64,000 nucleotides of DNA, taken from positions 3,720,001 through 3,784,000 of the forward strand of contig NZ_RAPR01000001.1 in assembly GCF_003610235.1 (NCBI RefSeq), in the 5' to 3' direction. This stretch comes from Catellatospora citrea. GTDB lineage: Bacteria > Actinomycetota > Actinomycetes > Mycobacteriales > Micromonosporaceae. The number at the start of each line of letters is the position of its first letter. The stretch's first letter is position 1. Below, piece by piece: positions 1-9,656 of the stretch. The notes beneath the pieces were generated by a model. That model made no database searches. It was not told where the DNA came from and was given only the letters and a program-made list of their open reading frames with translations. The position numbers were made by a program, and so were the translations under genes.

Positions 1-339
1 CACGGGCAGCCGATCACGTTCGGCAAGGACGGCTCGCACGTGGTGACCCACCCGGCGGGCAGCTTCGGGCTGGCCGTGAGCGAGGCCGACAAGGTCGAGG
101 CGGGCGAGGTGCTCACGCACGACGCGCACGCCGAGGACCCGGCGTACGCGTTCGCGCTGTCCCGGCTGGCCGGGCCGGACCTGCGGCACACCCCGGTGGG
201 CGTGTTCCGCTCGGTGCGCCGCCCGTCCTACGACGAGCTGGTGCGCAACCAGCTCGACGCGGCGAAGGCGAAGGCCGGCGAGCCCGAGGCCGACCTGGCC
301 GCGCTGCTCAACTCCGGCGACACCTGGACCATCCTGTAG
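1..339 (+). CDS. korB: 2-oxoacid:ferredoxin oxidoreductase, beta subunit (3' end only)
   Basis: The reading frame is open from the first base and ends with TAG. About 112 residues are visible. They match the C-terminus of the thiamine-diphosphate beta subunit of 2-oxoglutarate/2-oxoacid:ferredoxin oxidoreductase, with the family signatures HDAHAEDPAYAFALSRL and HTPVGVFRSVRRPSYDE. The enzyme oxidatively decarboxylates a 2-oxoacid to acyl-CoA and reduces ferredoxin. The TPP-binding core and the alpha subunit lie outside the window. The substrate cannot be decided from this fragment. The gene converges on the next one and is followed by a hairpin. Confidence 0.8.
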   Translation, partial: HGQPITFGKDGSHVVTHPAGSFGLAVSEADKVEAGEVLTHDAHAEDPAYAFALSRLAGPDLRHTPVGVFRSVRRPSYDELVRNQLDAAKAKAGEPEADLAALLNSGDTWTIL

Positions 340-357
340 CCGTCGCCTGGCATACGA

Positions 358-393
358 AGCGCCGCCCGTGACCTTCCGGTCGCGGGCGGCGCT
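358..393. terminator. bidirectional terminator hairpin
   Basis: A perfect 11-bp inverted repeat (AGCGCCGCCCG at 358-368 and its complement at 383-393) with a 14-base loop lies between two convergent genes. There is no U tract, as is common in high-G+C actinomycetes. Confidence 0.65.
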
Positions 394-408
394 CTCGTCT
401 GCCGGGGT

Positions 409-1767
409 TCAGGCCTTCGGCTCGGTCTTGGTCTCCAGCTGGCCGCGTTCTCCGGCGAACTTCGCCTGCACGTCGGCGACCTTCTTGTCGAAGTACATGA
501 TCGAGCCCAGGCTGCCGCTGTCGGACCACACGCAGATGGCGACCGGCCCGCTGTCCATCTTCAGCGCGGCGCACTTGGCGATGCCGCCCAGCGGGCCCGC
601 CTCGACGTCCGCCCACTGCTCGGTGACGGTCGAGCCCTCGGTCATCGACTTGGTGAACTCGTCCAGCGCCTCGGCCGGCTTCGGATTGAGCATCGCCATG
701 GCGAAGGCCATCGCCATGTTCTTGGTCTTCACGTCGCCGTAGAAGGCCGCGACGGAGGCGGTGGACCCGGGCATCTCCGTGGAGATCTGGGTCTTCAGCT
801 CGGCCGCCGCCTTCACCAGATCAGGCTCGGTGATCTTCTCCCGCCCGCCGAGCTGGGTCGGCTCCTTCACCGTGATCCTCGCGGCCTCGTCGGTCGTCGC
901 CTTGACGTCGCCGAGGAAGTCGCTGAGGAAGAAGTACACTCCGCCGCCACCGCCGCCGCAGAGCACCAGCAGCACCACCAGCGTGATCCACAGGCCCTTG
1001 CGGGACTTCCGGTACGGCGGGTCCGGCTCGTGGCGGCGCTTGCTGCGGGGCTCGTGCCCGGCGAACGGGTCGTCGTCGACGCTCACGTCGCCCAGGAAGC
1101 CGCCCTGCTGCGGGTAGCCGTCCTGGCCGGCCGGACGGCCGTAACCCGCGGGCTGGCCGTAGGGCTGCTGGGGCTGACCGCCCGGCGCCGGGTAGCCGCC
1201 CGGGGCGCCGTAACCACCCTGGGCGTAGCCGCCCTGGTTCCCGTAGCCGCCCTGACCAGCCTGTGCACCGTAGCCACCCTGCTGTGGATATCCACCCTGG
1301 CCGTACCCACCCTGCTGTGGATATCCGCTCTGGCCGTAGCCACCCTGCTGTGGGTAACCGTCACCATGCTGTGGGTAACCGTCGTCCTGGCGACCGTAAC
1401 CCTGCTGTGGATAACCGCCGCCGGCACCCTGCGCGTCCTGCTGCGGATAGCCCCCTGCCTGCGGATATCCACCCTGGGAGGGGTAGCCGGCGCGCCCCTG
1501 CTGGGGGTGCCCCCCGGCGTATCCACCGGGTCCGGCGTAGCCGCCGTCCTGTGGATAACCTCCGGCCGGTGGATAACCCGGTTGCTGTGGATAACCACTG
1601 TTCTGCTGGGGATAGCCGTATTGCTGGGGATATGTGCCATTGGTGCCAGAGGTCGGGGCCGACGACGGCTGCCGGCCGCGGCCGTCGTCCTCGCCCGGCC
1701 GCCGCCACGGGTCGGTCGGGTGGCCATCCGGCTCGTCGCCGCGCGAACCGTAGTCGGAGTAGGACAT
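409..1767 (-). CDS. single-pass membrane protein with a long Gly/Tyr/Pro/Gln repeat N-terminus
   Basis: The protein has 452 residues. The first ~45 are polar. Residues ~45-225 are tandem [12 protein letters not shown] repeats. A basic stretch ([18 protein letters not shown]) precedes one transmembrane segment ([21 protein letters not shown], near residue 290), and an exported domain of ~145 residues with two cysteines follows. Such Gly/Tyr/Pro/Gln-rich cytosolic tails on membrane proteins are common in Micromonosporaceae, but the function is unknown. I chose the ATG at 1767 because it begins the uninterrupted [10 protein letters not shown] start; in-frame sequence further upstream overlaps the divergent promoter region. 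The exported domain looks like DUF4878-type lipoprotein-like folds, but I cannot confirm this by eye. Confidence 0.8.
   Translation of the reverse strand: MSYSDYGSRGDEPDGHPTDPWRRPGEDDGRGRQPSSAPTSGTNGTYPQQYGYPQQNSGYPQQPGYPPAGGYPQDGGYAGPGGYAGGHPQQGRAGYPSQGGYPQAGGYPQQDAQGAGGGYPQQGYGRQDDGYPQHGDGYPQQGGYGQSGYPQQGGYGQGGYPQQGGYGAQAGQGGYGNQGGYAQGGYGAPGGYPAPGGQPQQPYGQPAGYGRPAGQDGYPQQGGFLGDVSVDDDPFAGHEPRSKRRHEPDPPYRKSRKGLWITLVVLLVLCGGGGGGVYFFLSDFLGDVKATTDEAARITVKEPTQLGGREKITEPDLVKAAAELKTQISTEMPGSTASVAAFYGDVKTKNMAMAFAMAMLNPKPAEALDEFTKSMTEGSTVTEQWADVEAGPLGGIAKCAALKMDSGPVAICVWSDSGSLGSIMYFDKKVADVQAKFAGERGQLETKTEPKA
1095..1635 (-). repeat. intragenic tandem repeats encoding YPQQGGYG units
   Basis: The strand carries degenerate repeats of about 24-30 bases, visible on the plus strand as recurring tgctgtggata and ccaccctg. 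They encode roughly 25 copies of Tyr-Pro-Gln-Gln-Gly-Gly-Tyr. The repeat is coding and imperfect, so copy number could vary between strains. Confidence 0.85.
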
Positions 1768-1927
1768 CTCAACCCCCCACGTGTGGCGGGCGACACGCTG
1801 TCGCCGTCCGCCAGATGGTAGCGGCACTGGAGAATTCCTCGGGAACCATACCCATCGAGGCTCTTGCGTTCTTGGCTCGGGAATGAAAGTTTTCTTCGGA
1901 CTGCACATTGCTACTGGAGGAATTCTC

Positions 1928-3571
1928 ATGCGCATGAGACTGATCGCGGCCGCGGCCGCGACAGCGCTGCTCGGCGCGCTGCTGGTGCCCGGCGGCGCGC
2001 AGGCCGATCCCCTGTCCGCCGCGCCGGCGGGCACGCCGGACGCGACGGAGTGCACGCTCAACCCCGCACAGCCCAAGCGGCAGCTGCGGGCGATGTGGAT
2101 CGCCAGCGTGGTGAACATCGACTGGCCCAGCGCCCCCGGCAAGGCCGAGGAGGAGCTCAAGGCCGAGTACCGCGGCTGGCTCGACCTCGCCCAGCGGCTC
2201 AACCACAACGCCGTCGTGGTGCAGGTCCGGCCTACCGCGGACGCGTTCTGGCCCTCACCCTACGAGCCCTGGTCGGAGTGGCTGACCGGCAAGCGCGACA
2301 ACGTCGGGCCGGGCTGGGACCCGCTGGCCTTCCTGGTCGCCGAGTCGCACGCCCGCAACCTGGAGTTCCACGCCTGGTTCAACCCCTACCGGGTCTCCAT
2401 GCCGACCAGCGCCAGCGGCCTGGGCGCGGGCACCGACGTCAACAACCTCGCCCCCGGCCACCCGGCCCGCGAGCACCCGGAGTGGGCGCTCGCCTACCCG
2501 GTCAACGCGGCCGGCAGCCGGCTCTACTACAACCCGGGCATCCCGGCGGTACGCCAGTACGTGCAGGACGCGATGATGCACGCGGTCGAGAACTACGACA
2601 TCGACGGCGTGCACTTCGACGACTACTTCTACCCGTACCCGGCGGCCGGCCAGGACTTCCCCGACCAGGCCACCTTCGAGCAGTACGGCGCCGGCTTCGC
2701 CAGCAAGGCGGACTGGCGGCGCAACAACATCGACCTGCTGGTGCACGAGATGAGCCAGCGCATCAAGGCCGCCAAGCCGTGGGTGAAGTTCGGTGTCAGC
2801 CCGTTCGGCATCTGGCGCAACCAGGTCGCCGACCCGCTGGGCTCGGAGACCAACGGCACCCAGTCCTACGACGCCAACTTCGCCGACACCCGCAAGTGGG
2901 TGAAGGAGGGCTGGCTGGACTACATCGTGCCGCAGATCTACTGGAACATCGGGCTGGCCGTGGCCGACTACGCCAAGCTCGTCCCATGGTGGTCCGACGT
3001 GGTCGCCGGCACGAAGACGCAGCTCTACATCGGCCAGGCCGACTACAAGATCGCCACGGCGGGCCAGCCCGCGGCGTGGTTCGACCCGGCAGAGATGAGC
3101 AAGCACCTCACCTTCAACCGCGACTACCACGTCGCGGGCAACGTGCACTTCAGCGCGGTGCAGGTGCGGGCCAACCGGATCGGCGCCACCGATCTGTACG
3201 CGGCCGACCACTACAGCAAGCCGGCCCTAGTGCCGACCATGACCCACCTGCCCAGCAAGCCGCTGCTGTTCCCGGTCGTCACCAAGGCCGACCGGAGCGA
3301 CGCGGGGGTGGCGCTGAAGTGGCAGCCGCTGGCCGACGGGGCCGGCCCCTTCGGCACCGCGGCGTCCTACGCGGTCTACCGGCTCGACGGCCTGCGGCTG
3401 CTGCCCAGCGCCTGCGAGCTGGCCGACGCGTCGCACCTGGTCGCCACGACCCGGGGCACGTCGTTCACGGACACCACCGCGGTGCCCGGCAAGCGCTACA
3501 CCTACTTCGTCACCTCGCTGGACCGGCTCTACAACGAGAGCCTGCCCAGCCCGGCCCGCTTCGTCCCCTGA
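1928..3571 (+). CDS. secreted GHL10-family glycoside hydrolase-like protein
   Basis: The protein has 547 residues and a Sec signal peptide (basic MRMR start, hydrophobic [14 protein letters not shown], cleavage near GGAQA-DP). It belongs to the glycosyl-hydrolase-like 10 (DUF187/YddW) family. It has [17 protein letters not shown] at the start of the TIM barrel, [10 protein letters not shown], and the acidic motif [13 protein letters not shown] that should carry catalytic carboxylates. A C-terminal fibronectin-III-like segment (from about residue 440) ends the protein. The E. coli family member DigH cleaves peptide-free peptidoglycan glycans, so a cell-wall role is likely here but inferred. 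GGAGG sits 7 bases before the chosen ATG at 1928. The gene diverges from the repeat membrane protein and ends at two strong hairpins. Confidence 0.85.
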   Translation: MRMRLIAAAAATALLGALLVPGGAQADPLSAAPAGTPDATECTLNPAQPKRQLRAMWIASVVNIDWPSAPGKAEEELKAEYRGWLDLAQRLNHNAVVVQVRPTADAFWPSPYEPWSEWLTGKRDNVGPGWDPLAFLVAESHARNLEFHAWFNPYRVSMPTSASGLGAGTDVNNLAPGHPAREHPEWALAYPVNAAGSRLYYNPGIPAVRQYVQDAMMHAVENYDIDGVHFDDYFYPYPAAGQDFPDQATFEQYGAGFASKADWRRNNIDLLVHEMSQRIKAAKPWVKFGVSPFGIWRNQVADPLGSETNGTQSYDANFADTRKWVKEGWLDYIVPQIYWNIGLAVADYAKLVPWWSDVVAGTKTQLYIGQADYKIATAGQPAAWFDPAEMSKHLTFNRDYHVAGNVHFSAVQVRANRIGATDLYAADHYSKPALVPTMTHLPSKPLLFPVVTKADRSDAGVALKWQPLADGAGPFGTAASYAVYRLDGLRLLPSACELADASHLVATTRGTSFTDTTAVPGKRYTYFVTSLDRLYNESLPSPARFVP

Positions 3572-3580
3572 CCCAGGGGT

Positions 3581-3649
3581 GAGCACGCGCGACGCGTGCT
3601 CCTGAGAGGGAGGGGCGCCCGCCGATGACCCGGTGGGCGCCCCTCCCTC
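3581..3649 (+). terminator. two consecutive terminator hairpins
   Basis: A 9-bp stem (3581-3589/3593-3601, three-base loop) is followed by a perfect 15-bp G+C-rich stem (3606-3620/3635-3649). Together they isolate the GHL10 gene from the phospholipase gene downstream. Confidence 0.8.
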
Positions 3650-3828
3650 CTGCGTACGGCGGGACGTAAGCCGCGTGCAGCGGGGTTGCATGTCCTTGCA
3701 GCGCCGGAAAAATCAACACTTCCGAAACATCCGCGCAACGACTACATTCAGCTCCACCGATGCACACCCCGGCATCGGGCCACCGGCTCGTTGAACCCCA
3801 GACGAACCCTATTCGCCGAGGTGAAGCC

Positions 3829-4362
3829 ATGTCCCGCCTGCGCCTGCTGCTCGCCCCCGCAGCCGCGATGGTCGCCGTTCTCGCGATCGCATCGCCGGCC
3901 GCGGCGGTCACCCCCGCCGAGAAGCTGTCCGTCATGTCGAGCTGGTCGCAGACCAGCGTCAGCAGCTACAACGCGTGGAACAGCGCGCGGCAGAACCAGA
4001 GCGCGTGGGCGGCGTACGCGTTCGACTGGAGCACCGACTACTGCTCCAGCAGCCCGGACAACCCGCTCGGCTTCGACTTCAAGCTGTCGTGCTACCGGCA
4101 CGACTTCAACTACCGCAACTACAAGGCGATGGGCCAGTTCTCCGCGAACAAGTCCCGCCTGGACAGCGCGTTCTACGAGGACCTCAAGCGCAAGTGCGCG
4201 ACGTACAACGCGATCGTGCGGCCCGCCTGCACGAGCCTCGCCTGGACCTACTACCAGGCCGTCAAGGCCTTCGGCAGCGTCGGCGCCGTCAGCCAGGCCG
4301 ACATCGCCAAGGCGCAGAAGATGAAGGACGACGCGCTGCGCGCCGCAGCCCAGCACAACTGA
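3829..4362 (+). CDS. secreted prokaryotic phospholipase A2
   Basis: The protein has 177 residues and a signal peptide cleaved after about residue 26 (SPAAA-VT). The mature part matches the small Streptomyces-type phospholipase A2 family, which hydrolyses the sn-2 ester of phospholipids using Ca2+. The catalytic His-Asp pair is in CYRHDFNYRNY (His91, Asp92). The upstream calcium-loop region is DWSTDYCSSSPDNPLGFDF. Four cysteines (72, 88, 123, 134) can form the two usual disulfides. GAGGTG precedes the ATG at 3829. An in-frame ATG 69 bases upstream would break the signal peptide and was rejected. The gene stands alone between terminators. Confidence 0.9.
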   Translation: MSRLRLLLAPAAAMVAVLAIASPAAAVTPAEKLSVMSSWSQTSVSSYNAWNSARQNQSAWAAYAFDWSTDYCSSSPDNPLGFDFKLSCYRHDFNYRNYKAMGQFSANKSRLDSAFYEDLKRKCATYNAIVRPACTSLAWTYYQAVKAFGSVGAVSQADIAKAQKMKDDALRAAAQHN

Positions 4363-4378
4363 CGCCCGCCCCCGCGGT

Positions 4379-4423
4379 TCCTGCGCAGGCTTCCCGATCC
4401 GTCTCCGGGAAGGCTGCGCAGGA
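4379..4423. terminator. terminator hairpin between convergent genes
   Basis: An 18-bp stem with one mismatch (4379-4396/4406-4423) and a nine-base loop lies between the phospholipase gene and the convergent regulator gene. Confidence 0.75.
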
Positions 4424-4446
4424 CTGCGTCCGGGCCATGCCCGGGT

Positions 4447-7179
4447 TCAGGAGCCGCTGGGCAGCTCGGCGAAGCGGCTGGAGTCCAGCGCGAGATCCGG
4501 GTGCTCGACCGCCAGCGCCAGCGACGCCGTCTCGCCCAGCGACAGCGCGGCCCCGCGGGCGTACGCCTCGTCGAAGACCGCGTCGCCGAGCGCCGCCCGG
4601 GCGGCCTCCTGCTGCGCCGTCCAGAAGGGGGCGAAGATGCCGGGCCCGCAGTGCAGCCGCACGGTCGTCGACTCGGCCGCCCCGAACAGCGTCGCCGCCG
4701 TCATCGCGTCCCCGCCCTGCACGCACCGCGCCGCCATCGCCTTGACGGCCACGCAGGCCCGCCCGTGGAAGCCGTACGCCATGCGCGAGCGCAGCGCCAC
4801 GGTCAGGTGCTCGTGCGCGGCCACCAGGTCGCCGCGGCGCAGCGCCACCATGCCCAGCAGCAGGTCCAGGGTGCGCCGCCCACGCTCGGCGGGGCGCAGC
4901 TGCTCCAGCTGGCGGGAGGCGGCCAGCAGCGTGGCGGCCTCGTCCAGCGCGCCGCGCAGCCACAGCAGCTCGGCCAGATTGCACACCGCGAACAGCGCGT
5001 CCGGGGCGACCTCGTAGCGGGTCGCCCAGGCGAGCACCTCCCGGCAGGCCTGCTCGGCGTCGTCGGGCTTGCCCGCGTCGCGCAGCGCGCCCGAGCGACC
5101 GGCCAGCACCCGCGCCAGCAGGCCCGGATCGCCGGCCCGGCGGCCCGCGGACTCGGCACGGCGGCTGAACCGCAGCTCCTCGACGAACTCGCCGTCGACG
5201 GCGGCGTGACCCGAATGCGCGTGGTAGGCGCGGGCCAGCTCGGCGTCCGGCACCACCTCGCCGGTCTCCGACAGGCGCGCGTACAGCCGGAACAGCCACA
5301 GCCGGCCCTCCCGGGCCAGTCCCCGCTCGCGCCACCACTGGTCCAGGCCGCAGCTGATCTGCAGTCCGGAGCGGGCGCTGCCGCCCGTGCCGCACCAGCG
5401 CAGCGCGGCCCGCAGCTCGGCGGCGAGCGGGTCGATCGAGTACAGCGACAGGGTCACCGGCTGCTCGTCCGGCCCGCGCCCGACCGCCTGCAGCGCGCGC
5501 AGGGCCCAGGCCACGTGCCGGTCCCGGGCGGCCGCCTCCTCGTCGTGCGCGGCCAGCCGCCGGGCGGCGTACCCCCGGATCGGATCGAGCATCCGGTAGG
5601 TCGTGCCGTGCGCGCCTGGTTCGGCCTGCACCAGCGACTTGTCCACCAGCACGGTCAACGGGCCCAGCGGGTCGCCGTCCATCAGCCACTCCACCCCGGC
5701 CAGGCTGACCGGCCCGGCGAAGACCGACAGCCAGCGCAGCAGCCGCGCCGCGTCGTCCGGCAGGGTGCGGTAGGACCAGGTCACCGTGGCCTGCATGGTG
5801 GCGTGCCGGGCGTGCGCACCCGAATGCGGCCCACCGGCGTCCAGTGCCCGCAGCGGGTCGCTCTCCTCCGCGGTCAGCTCGGCGTGCAGCCGGGCTGCCA
5901 GTTCGCCGCCGGACAGCACCCGCAGCCGGGCCGCGGCCAGCTCGATGGCCAGCGGCAACCCGTCCAGCCGGGCCGCCACCCGGGCCAGGTCGGCGAGTTC
6001 GGCCGGTTCGACCGGGCGGCCGCCGCGCGCCGCCGAGGTGCGTTCGGCCAGCAGCGTCACCGCGTCGCTGACGCCGCCGCCCGCGCTGGGCGCCAGCGAC
6101 AGCGGGGGGATGCGCCAGACCAGCTCGCCCGCGATGCCCAGCGGTTCCCGGCTGGTCGCCAGCACGGTCACCTCGGGCGCCCCCGCCAGCAACCGGGCGA
6201 CCAGCGGCGCGACAGCGCCCACCTGCGCCTCGCAGGTGTCCAGCAGCAGCATCAGGCGGCGGGTCGAGGCGTGCTCGACCAGCGTCTCGACGACCGGGCG
6301 GCCCGGCTCGGGGCGCAGCCCGAGCATCGTGGCGACGGTGAAGGCCAGCAGGCCCGGATCGGTGACACCGGCGATGTCGAGGTTCCAGATACCGTCCGGA
6401 TAGGACTCGATGAGGTCGTGTGCGACGGCCACGGCCAGCCGCGACTTGCCCGCGCCGCCCGCGCCCACCACGGTCGTCAACCGGTGCGCCGACAGCAGTT
6501 CGGCCAGCTCGGCCCGTTCCGGATGGCGGCCCACGAACGAGGTCAGCGGGCTGGGCAGGTTGTGCGGCGCGGTGCGATCGGTGCGCGGCCGCGGGAAGTG
6601 CTGCTCCAGTTCGGGCGCCACCAGCTGGAACAGGCGCTCGCGGCCGTCGAAGCCGCGCAGCCGGTGCAGCCCGAGGTCCAGCAGCCAGGCCTGGTCCGGC
6701 AGCTGGGCGGCGGCTTCGGCGGTCGACGCGGAGAGCAGGATCTGCCCGCCGTGCGCGGCCGCGGCGACGCGGGCGGCGCGGTGCACCTCGGGGCTGGCGT
6801 ACTCACCGCCGTGCGGCTGCGCGAGTCCAGTGTGGAGGCCCATCCGGACCTTGGGCTGCGCCTGCGGATCCGGCCACGCGTGCGCCTCGAGTGCGCGCTG
6901 CGCGCTCGCGCACGCCCCGACCGCGGTCGTGGCGTCGGCGAAGGCGAAGAAGTAGGAGTCGCCCTCGGTGAACAGTTCCACGCCACCGGCCGCCGCCAGC
7001 ACGGCACGGAGCACCCGCCGGTGCTCGTGGAGCACCGGCCGGTAGCCGTCGCCGAGCATCTGGGCAAGTCGGGTCGAGCCCTCGATGTCGGTGAACAGGA
7101 ACGTCACCTGCCCACGCGGCAGGTGTATACGCTGCGGCACGCGCGGATAACCTCCGCCCCCCTGGAAGTCGCGGTTCAT
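4447..7179 (-). CDS. class III cyclase-like / NB-ARC ATPase regulator
   Basis: The protein has about 910 residues. Residues 26-150 form a class III nucleotidyl cyclase-like domain: FTDIEGST gives metal ligand Asp31 and LFTEGDSYFFAF gives Asp74. The usual VNxAAR signature reads VHRAAR, so the Asn that binds the substrate is replaced by His133, and the domain may be sensory rather than cyclising. Residues ~210-520 form an AfsR-type NTPase with Walker A GAGGAGKS (239-246), Walker B LMLLLDTCE and the sensor ATSREPLGIAGE. The rest is a TPR-like helical region. No DNA-binding HTH is visible at either end. The ATG at 7179 has a G-rich stretch upstream. A GTG at 7248 in frame is an alternative start. 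Confidence 0.8.
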   Translation of the reverse strand: MNRDFQGGGGYPRVPQRIHLPRGQVTFLFTDIEGSTRLAQMLGDGYRPVLHEHRRVLRAVLAAAGGVELFTEGDSYFFAFADATTAVGACASAQRALEAHAWPDPQAQPKVRMGLHTGLAQPHGGEYASPEVHRAARVAAAAHGGQILLSASTAEAAAQLPDQAWLLDLGLHRLRGFDGRERLFQLVAPELEQHFPRPRTDRTAPHNLPSPLTSFVGRHPERAELAELLSAHRLTTVVGAGGAGKSRLAVAVAHDLIESYPDGIWNLDIAGVTDPGLLAFTVATMLGLRPEPGRPVVETLVEHASTRRLMLLLDTCEAQVGAVAPLVARLLAGAPEVTVLATSREPLGIAGELVWRIPPLSLAPSAGGGVSDAVTLLAERTSAARGGRPVEPAELADLARVAARLDGLPLAIELAAARLRVLSGGELAARLHAELTAEESDPLRALDAGGPHSGAHARHATMQATVTWSYRTLPDDAARLLRWLSVFAGPVSLAGVEWLMDGDPLGPLTVLVDKSLVQAEPGAHGTTYRMLDPIRGYAARRLAAHDEEAAARDRHVAWALRALQAVGRGPDEQPVTLSLYSIDPLAAELRAALRWCGTGGSARSGLQISCGLDQWWRERGLAREGRLWLFRLYARLSETGEVVPDAELARAYHAHSGHAAVDGEFVEELRFSRRAESAGRRAGDPGLLARVLAGRSGALRDAGKPDDAEQACREVLAWATRYEVAPDALFAVCNLAELLWLRGALDEAATLLAASRQLEQLRPAERGRRTLDLLLGMVALRRGDLVAAHEHLTVALRSRMAYGFHGRACVAVKAMAARCVQGGDAMTAATLFGAAESTTVRLHCGPGIFAPFWTAQQEAARAALGDAVFDEAYARGAALSLGETASLALAVEHPDLALDSSRFAELPSGS

Positions 7180-7400
7180 GCTGCCGTACCCCCACTTGCC
7201 CAGGACATCGTAAGAACGGGTTGATCGAGCCAGCCGAGGTGTCACCACCCGCGGCGATGAAGGCGATCAGTGCCGTGTGGAGCTGCCAACCGTCGTAACG
7301 ACGACACCGCAGGGCGGATGTGGGCCGTCAGGTCACAACCGGATCATCCGAGCCGCCTCGACGGACAGCACGTGCGCACGACAATGCGGCGCGGGCGAGG

Positions 7401-7412
7401 CATACTCGACCC
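7401..7412 (+). promoter_or_regulatory. probable leaderless -10 element
   Basis: CATACT (7401-7406) lies exactly six bases before the GTG at 7413. This is the spacing expected if transcription starts at the start codon. No clear -35 is seen. Confidence 0.5.
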
Positions 7413-8474
7413 GTGCGGGACGGGGAAGACATCACGGAAGCGGCGGCGCGGGCGACGACGCCGGCCGCCGACGACGCTGCCGGTGCGCAGGACGCGGAAA
7501 CCGTTGCCGCGACAGCGGCCGACGCCGACGGCGACGCGACGGCAGCCTCGGGATACGGCGCCCTGCCGAAGACCGAGGTCCCGCCCGGCGAGGCCGCGGC
7601 CCCGGTCTCGGTCGGGGCGGCGATGGTGCGGCTGCGTTCGGCGGCCATGGACGCGGGCCGCGTGGTCTGGCGGCAGTCCCGCCGCCCGGTCGGCCGGCTC
7701 ACCACCACCGGCGTCACCATCGTCATACTGATCGCCGCGACCGGCGCATCCGGCGCGCTGCTGATCCCGGCGCTGGCCGGCGCGAAGCCCGCGCCCGCGC
7801 CGACGGCGTCGGTGTCGAGCCAGGCGTCCGCCAGCGCGGAGCCGAGCCCCACCTTCGCCCCCCCGACCTCCTCGCCCACCGCCGCCCCCACCCCCGTGGC
7901 GCGGCCCGCCGCGGCGTTCCACCGCTGGGCGGAGGCCACCTCGCCCAAGGTGAGCGTGCCGGTGACGGCCCTGGAGGCGTATGCGTACGCCGAATGGGTG
8001 GTGACCTCGACGCGCCCGTCGTGCAAGCTGCGGTGGACCACCCTCGCCGCGATCGGCAAGATCGAGTCCGATCACGGCCGTGCCAAGGGCGCGAAGCTCG
8101 GCGACGACGCCAAGGCGCTGCCGCCGATCCTCGGACCCGCCCTGGACGGCACCAAGAACACCAAGAAGATCACCGACACCGACGCCGGCACGCTCGACTT
8201 CGACAAGAAATGGGACCATGCGGTCGGCCCCATGCAGTTCATCCCGGCGACGTGGGTGACCTACGCGGTGGACGCCGACAACGACCAGCTCACCGACCCG
8301 CACGACCTCGACGACTCGGCCCTGACGGCGGCGTACTACCTGTGCGCGCCGGGCAAGGATCTGACCGTCGTGGCCAACTGGAAGTCGGTGGTGCTGTCGT
8401 ACAACAACGTAGGGGTGTACCTGCAGAAGGTGTACGACACCGCGCAGGCGTACGGTCGTAGCAGTCAGTCCTGA
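7413..8474 (+). CDS. membrane-anchored lytic transglycosylase (SLT/MltB-like)
   Basis: The protein has 353 residues. An Ala-rich cytosolic tail of ~85 residues is followed by one membrane segment (TTTGVTIVILIAATGASGALLI), a Pro/Ser-rich linker, and a C-terminal transglycosylase domain. The catalytic Glu lies in LAAIGKIESDHGR. GPMQFIPATWVTYAVDAD and LSYNNVGVYLQKVYDTAQAYG are the family motifs. The enzyme cleaves peptidoglycan glycan strands to 1,6-anhydro-muropeptides at the outer face of the membrane. The GTG at 7413 was chosen because a -10-like hexamer sits six bases upstream. An ATG at 7320 in frame would overlap this promoter. Confidence 0.85.
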   Translation: MRDGEDITEAAARATTPAADDAAGAQDAETVAATAADADGDATAASGYGALPKTEVPPGEAAAPVSVGAAMVRLRSAAMDAGRVVWRQSRRPVGRLTTTGVTIVILIAATGASGALLIPALAGAKPAPAPTASVSSQASASAEPSPTFAPPTSSPTAAPTPVARPAAAFHRWAEATSPKVSVPVTALEAYAYAEWVVTSTRPSCKLRWTTLAAIGKIESDHGRAKGAKLGDDAKALPPILGPALDGTKNTKKITDTDAGTLDFDKKWDHAVGPMQFIPATWVTYAVDADNDQLTDPHDLDDSALTAAYYLCAPGKDLTVVANWKSVVLSYNNVGVYLQKVYDTAQAYGRSSQS

Positions 8475-8626
8475 TCAACCGGACGTCTCGCCCACATCAG
8501 CGAAACGGCCCATAACACTACCGTCCGCCACTGCCTTCATCGTCGATCGCCACTCAGAGTAATGGTTTGCATACGATGACAGGTGGGACCCTTCCGTTTC
8601 GGGGGCGCAGTGTGCAAGCTGGACAA

Positions 8627-9652
8627 GTGAAGGTGCGCGAATGGGATCCCCGTACCGCCGCCGCCACTGAGATCACCTCTCTGGTCGCTCTCCTCAACGA
8701 GGTTTCCGCGGTCGACCTACCTGATGATCCGCTGTGGCAAGACGGCAGGATGCGCGACTACCTGGCGGTCACCATGCCCGGTGAACGCAAGATGATGTGG
8801 CTGGTCGAGGAGAACGAGGGGGACGCCGCGCGGGGGGTGGCGCCGCTGGGCGCCGGGAGCATCATCCTGCTCGGCGACATCGGCGTCGTCGAGATCCTGG
8901 TCCACCCCAAGGCGCGCCGCCAGAACATCGGCCGGGCGCTGCTCACCGAGCAGGTGCGGGTGGCCCTGCGCAAGGGCTTCAGCACGCTGGGCGTCGAGGT
9001 GGCCGGCGGCACCACCGCCGTCGACTTCTACCAGGCGTACGGCTTCACCCTGGCGTTCACCGAGATCCGCAGCGTGCTGCGGCTGGACACGGTCGACTGG
9101 TTCTCCCTCGGCGACCTGGCCGCGGGCATCGGCGCCGGCTACCAGATCGAGTTCTACGCCGACGGCCCCCCGGAGCACCTGATCACGCCGTACGCGGCCG
9201 CCAAGGCCGAGGTGCGCGACGACTACGACCTCGGTGATCTGGAGCTGCGCCCGAGCTCCTACGAGCCGGAGCGGCTGCTGGCCAGCCTGCACACGCTGGC
9301 CGCCCGGGGGCTGCAGCTCTACGTCGTGGTCGCCATCCAGGAGAAGACGGGCGAGGTCGCCGGCCTCACCGAGGTCGTCGTGCCGGCACAGCGACCCGGC
9401 CGCGCGGACCAGTACGACACCGTGGTCGTGCCCCGCCACCGCGGCTACGGCGTCGGCCGCGCGATCAAGGCCCGGATGCTGTTCGAGCTGCGCTCGGCGG
9501 AGCCGAACCTGACCGAGGTGCAGACCTGGAACGCCGCGGTCAACGAACCCCTCATCAAGGTCAACCAGGAGCTCGGCTTCGTCGCCGACCGCCAGTGGCT
9601 GGAATACGAGGGCGACGTCGTGGAACTGGCCGCCAACCTCGGCATAAGCTGA
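8627..9652 (+). CDS. two-domain GNAT acetyltransferase
   Basis: The protein has about 341 residues in two GNAT halves. The first half (residues ~1-165) has VVEILVHPKARRQNIGRALL, with the acetyl-CoA-binding Q/RxxGxG/A pattern. The second has VVVPRHRGYGVGRAIKARM and LIKVNQELGFVADRQWLEY. Similar duplicated GNAT proteins are widespread in actinomycetes, and the substrate is unknown. The start is uncertain. I chose the GTG at 8627 because AGCTGGA lies at Shine-Dalgarno distance and it directly precedes KVREWDPR. An ATG at 8576 is also in frame. The gene for the FmdB zinc ribbon follows four bases after the stop. Confidence 0.8.
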   Translation: MKVREWDPRTAAATEITSLVALLNEVSAVDLPDDPLWQDGRMRDYLAVTMPGERKMMWLVEENEGDAARGVAPLGAGSIILLGDIGVVEILVHPKARRQNIGRALLTEQVRVALRKGFSTLGVEVAGGTTAVDFYQAYGFTLAFTEIRSVLRLDTVDWFSLGDLAAGIGAGYQIEFYADGPPEHLITPYAAAKAEVRDDYDLGDLELRPSSYEPERLLASLHTLAARGLQLYVVVAIQEKTGEVAGLTEVVVPAQRPGRADQYDTVVVPRHRGYGVGRAIKARMLFELRSAEPNLTEVQTWNAAVNEPLIKVNQELGFVADRQWLEYEGDVVELAANLGIS

Positions 9653-9656
9653 CCCG

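Noticed and set aside
1260..1640. Repeated ~27-base units that could suggest a CRISPR array
   Set aside because: The units are imperfect, lack unique spacers and encode an uninterrupted YPQQ-type protein repeat.
4501..7224. A long open frame on the plus strand opposite the cyclase/NB-ARC gene
   Set aside because: Its translation is Arg/Gln/Gly/Pro-rich without domains. The opposite strand encodes a clear multi-domain protein, so this is a G+C-driven shadow.
8475..8626. A further gene or RNA between the transglycosylase and GNAT genes
   Set aside because: There is no ORF with a ribosome-binding site and no strong hairpin. It is most likely only the promoter region of the GNAT gene.
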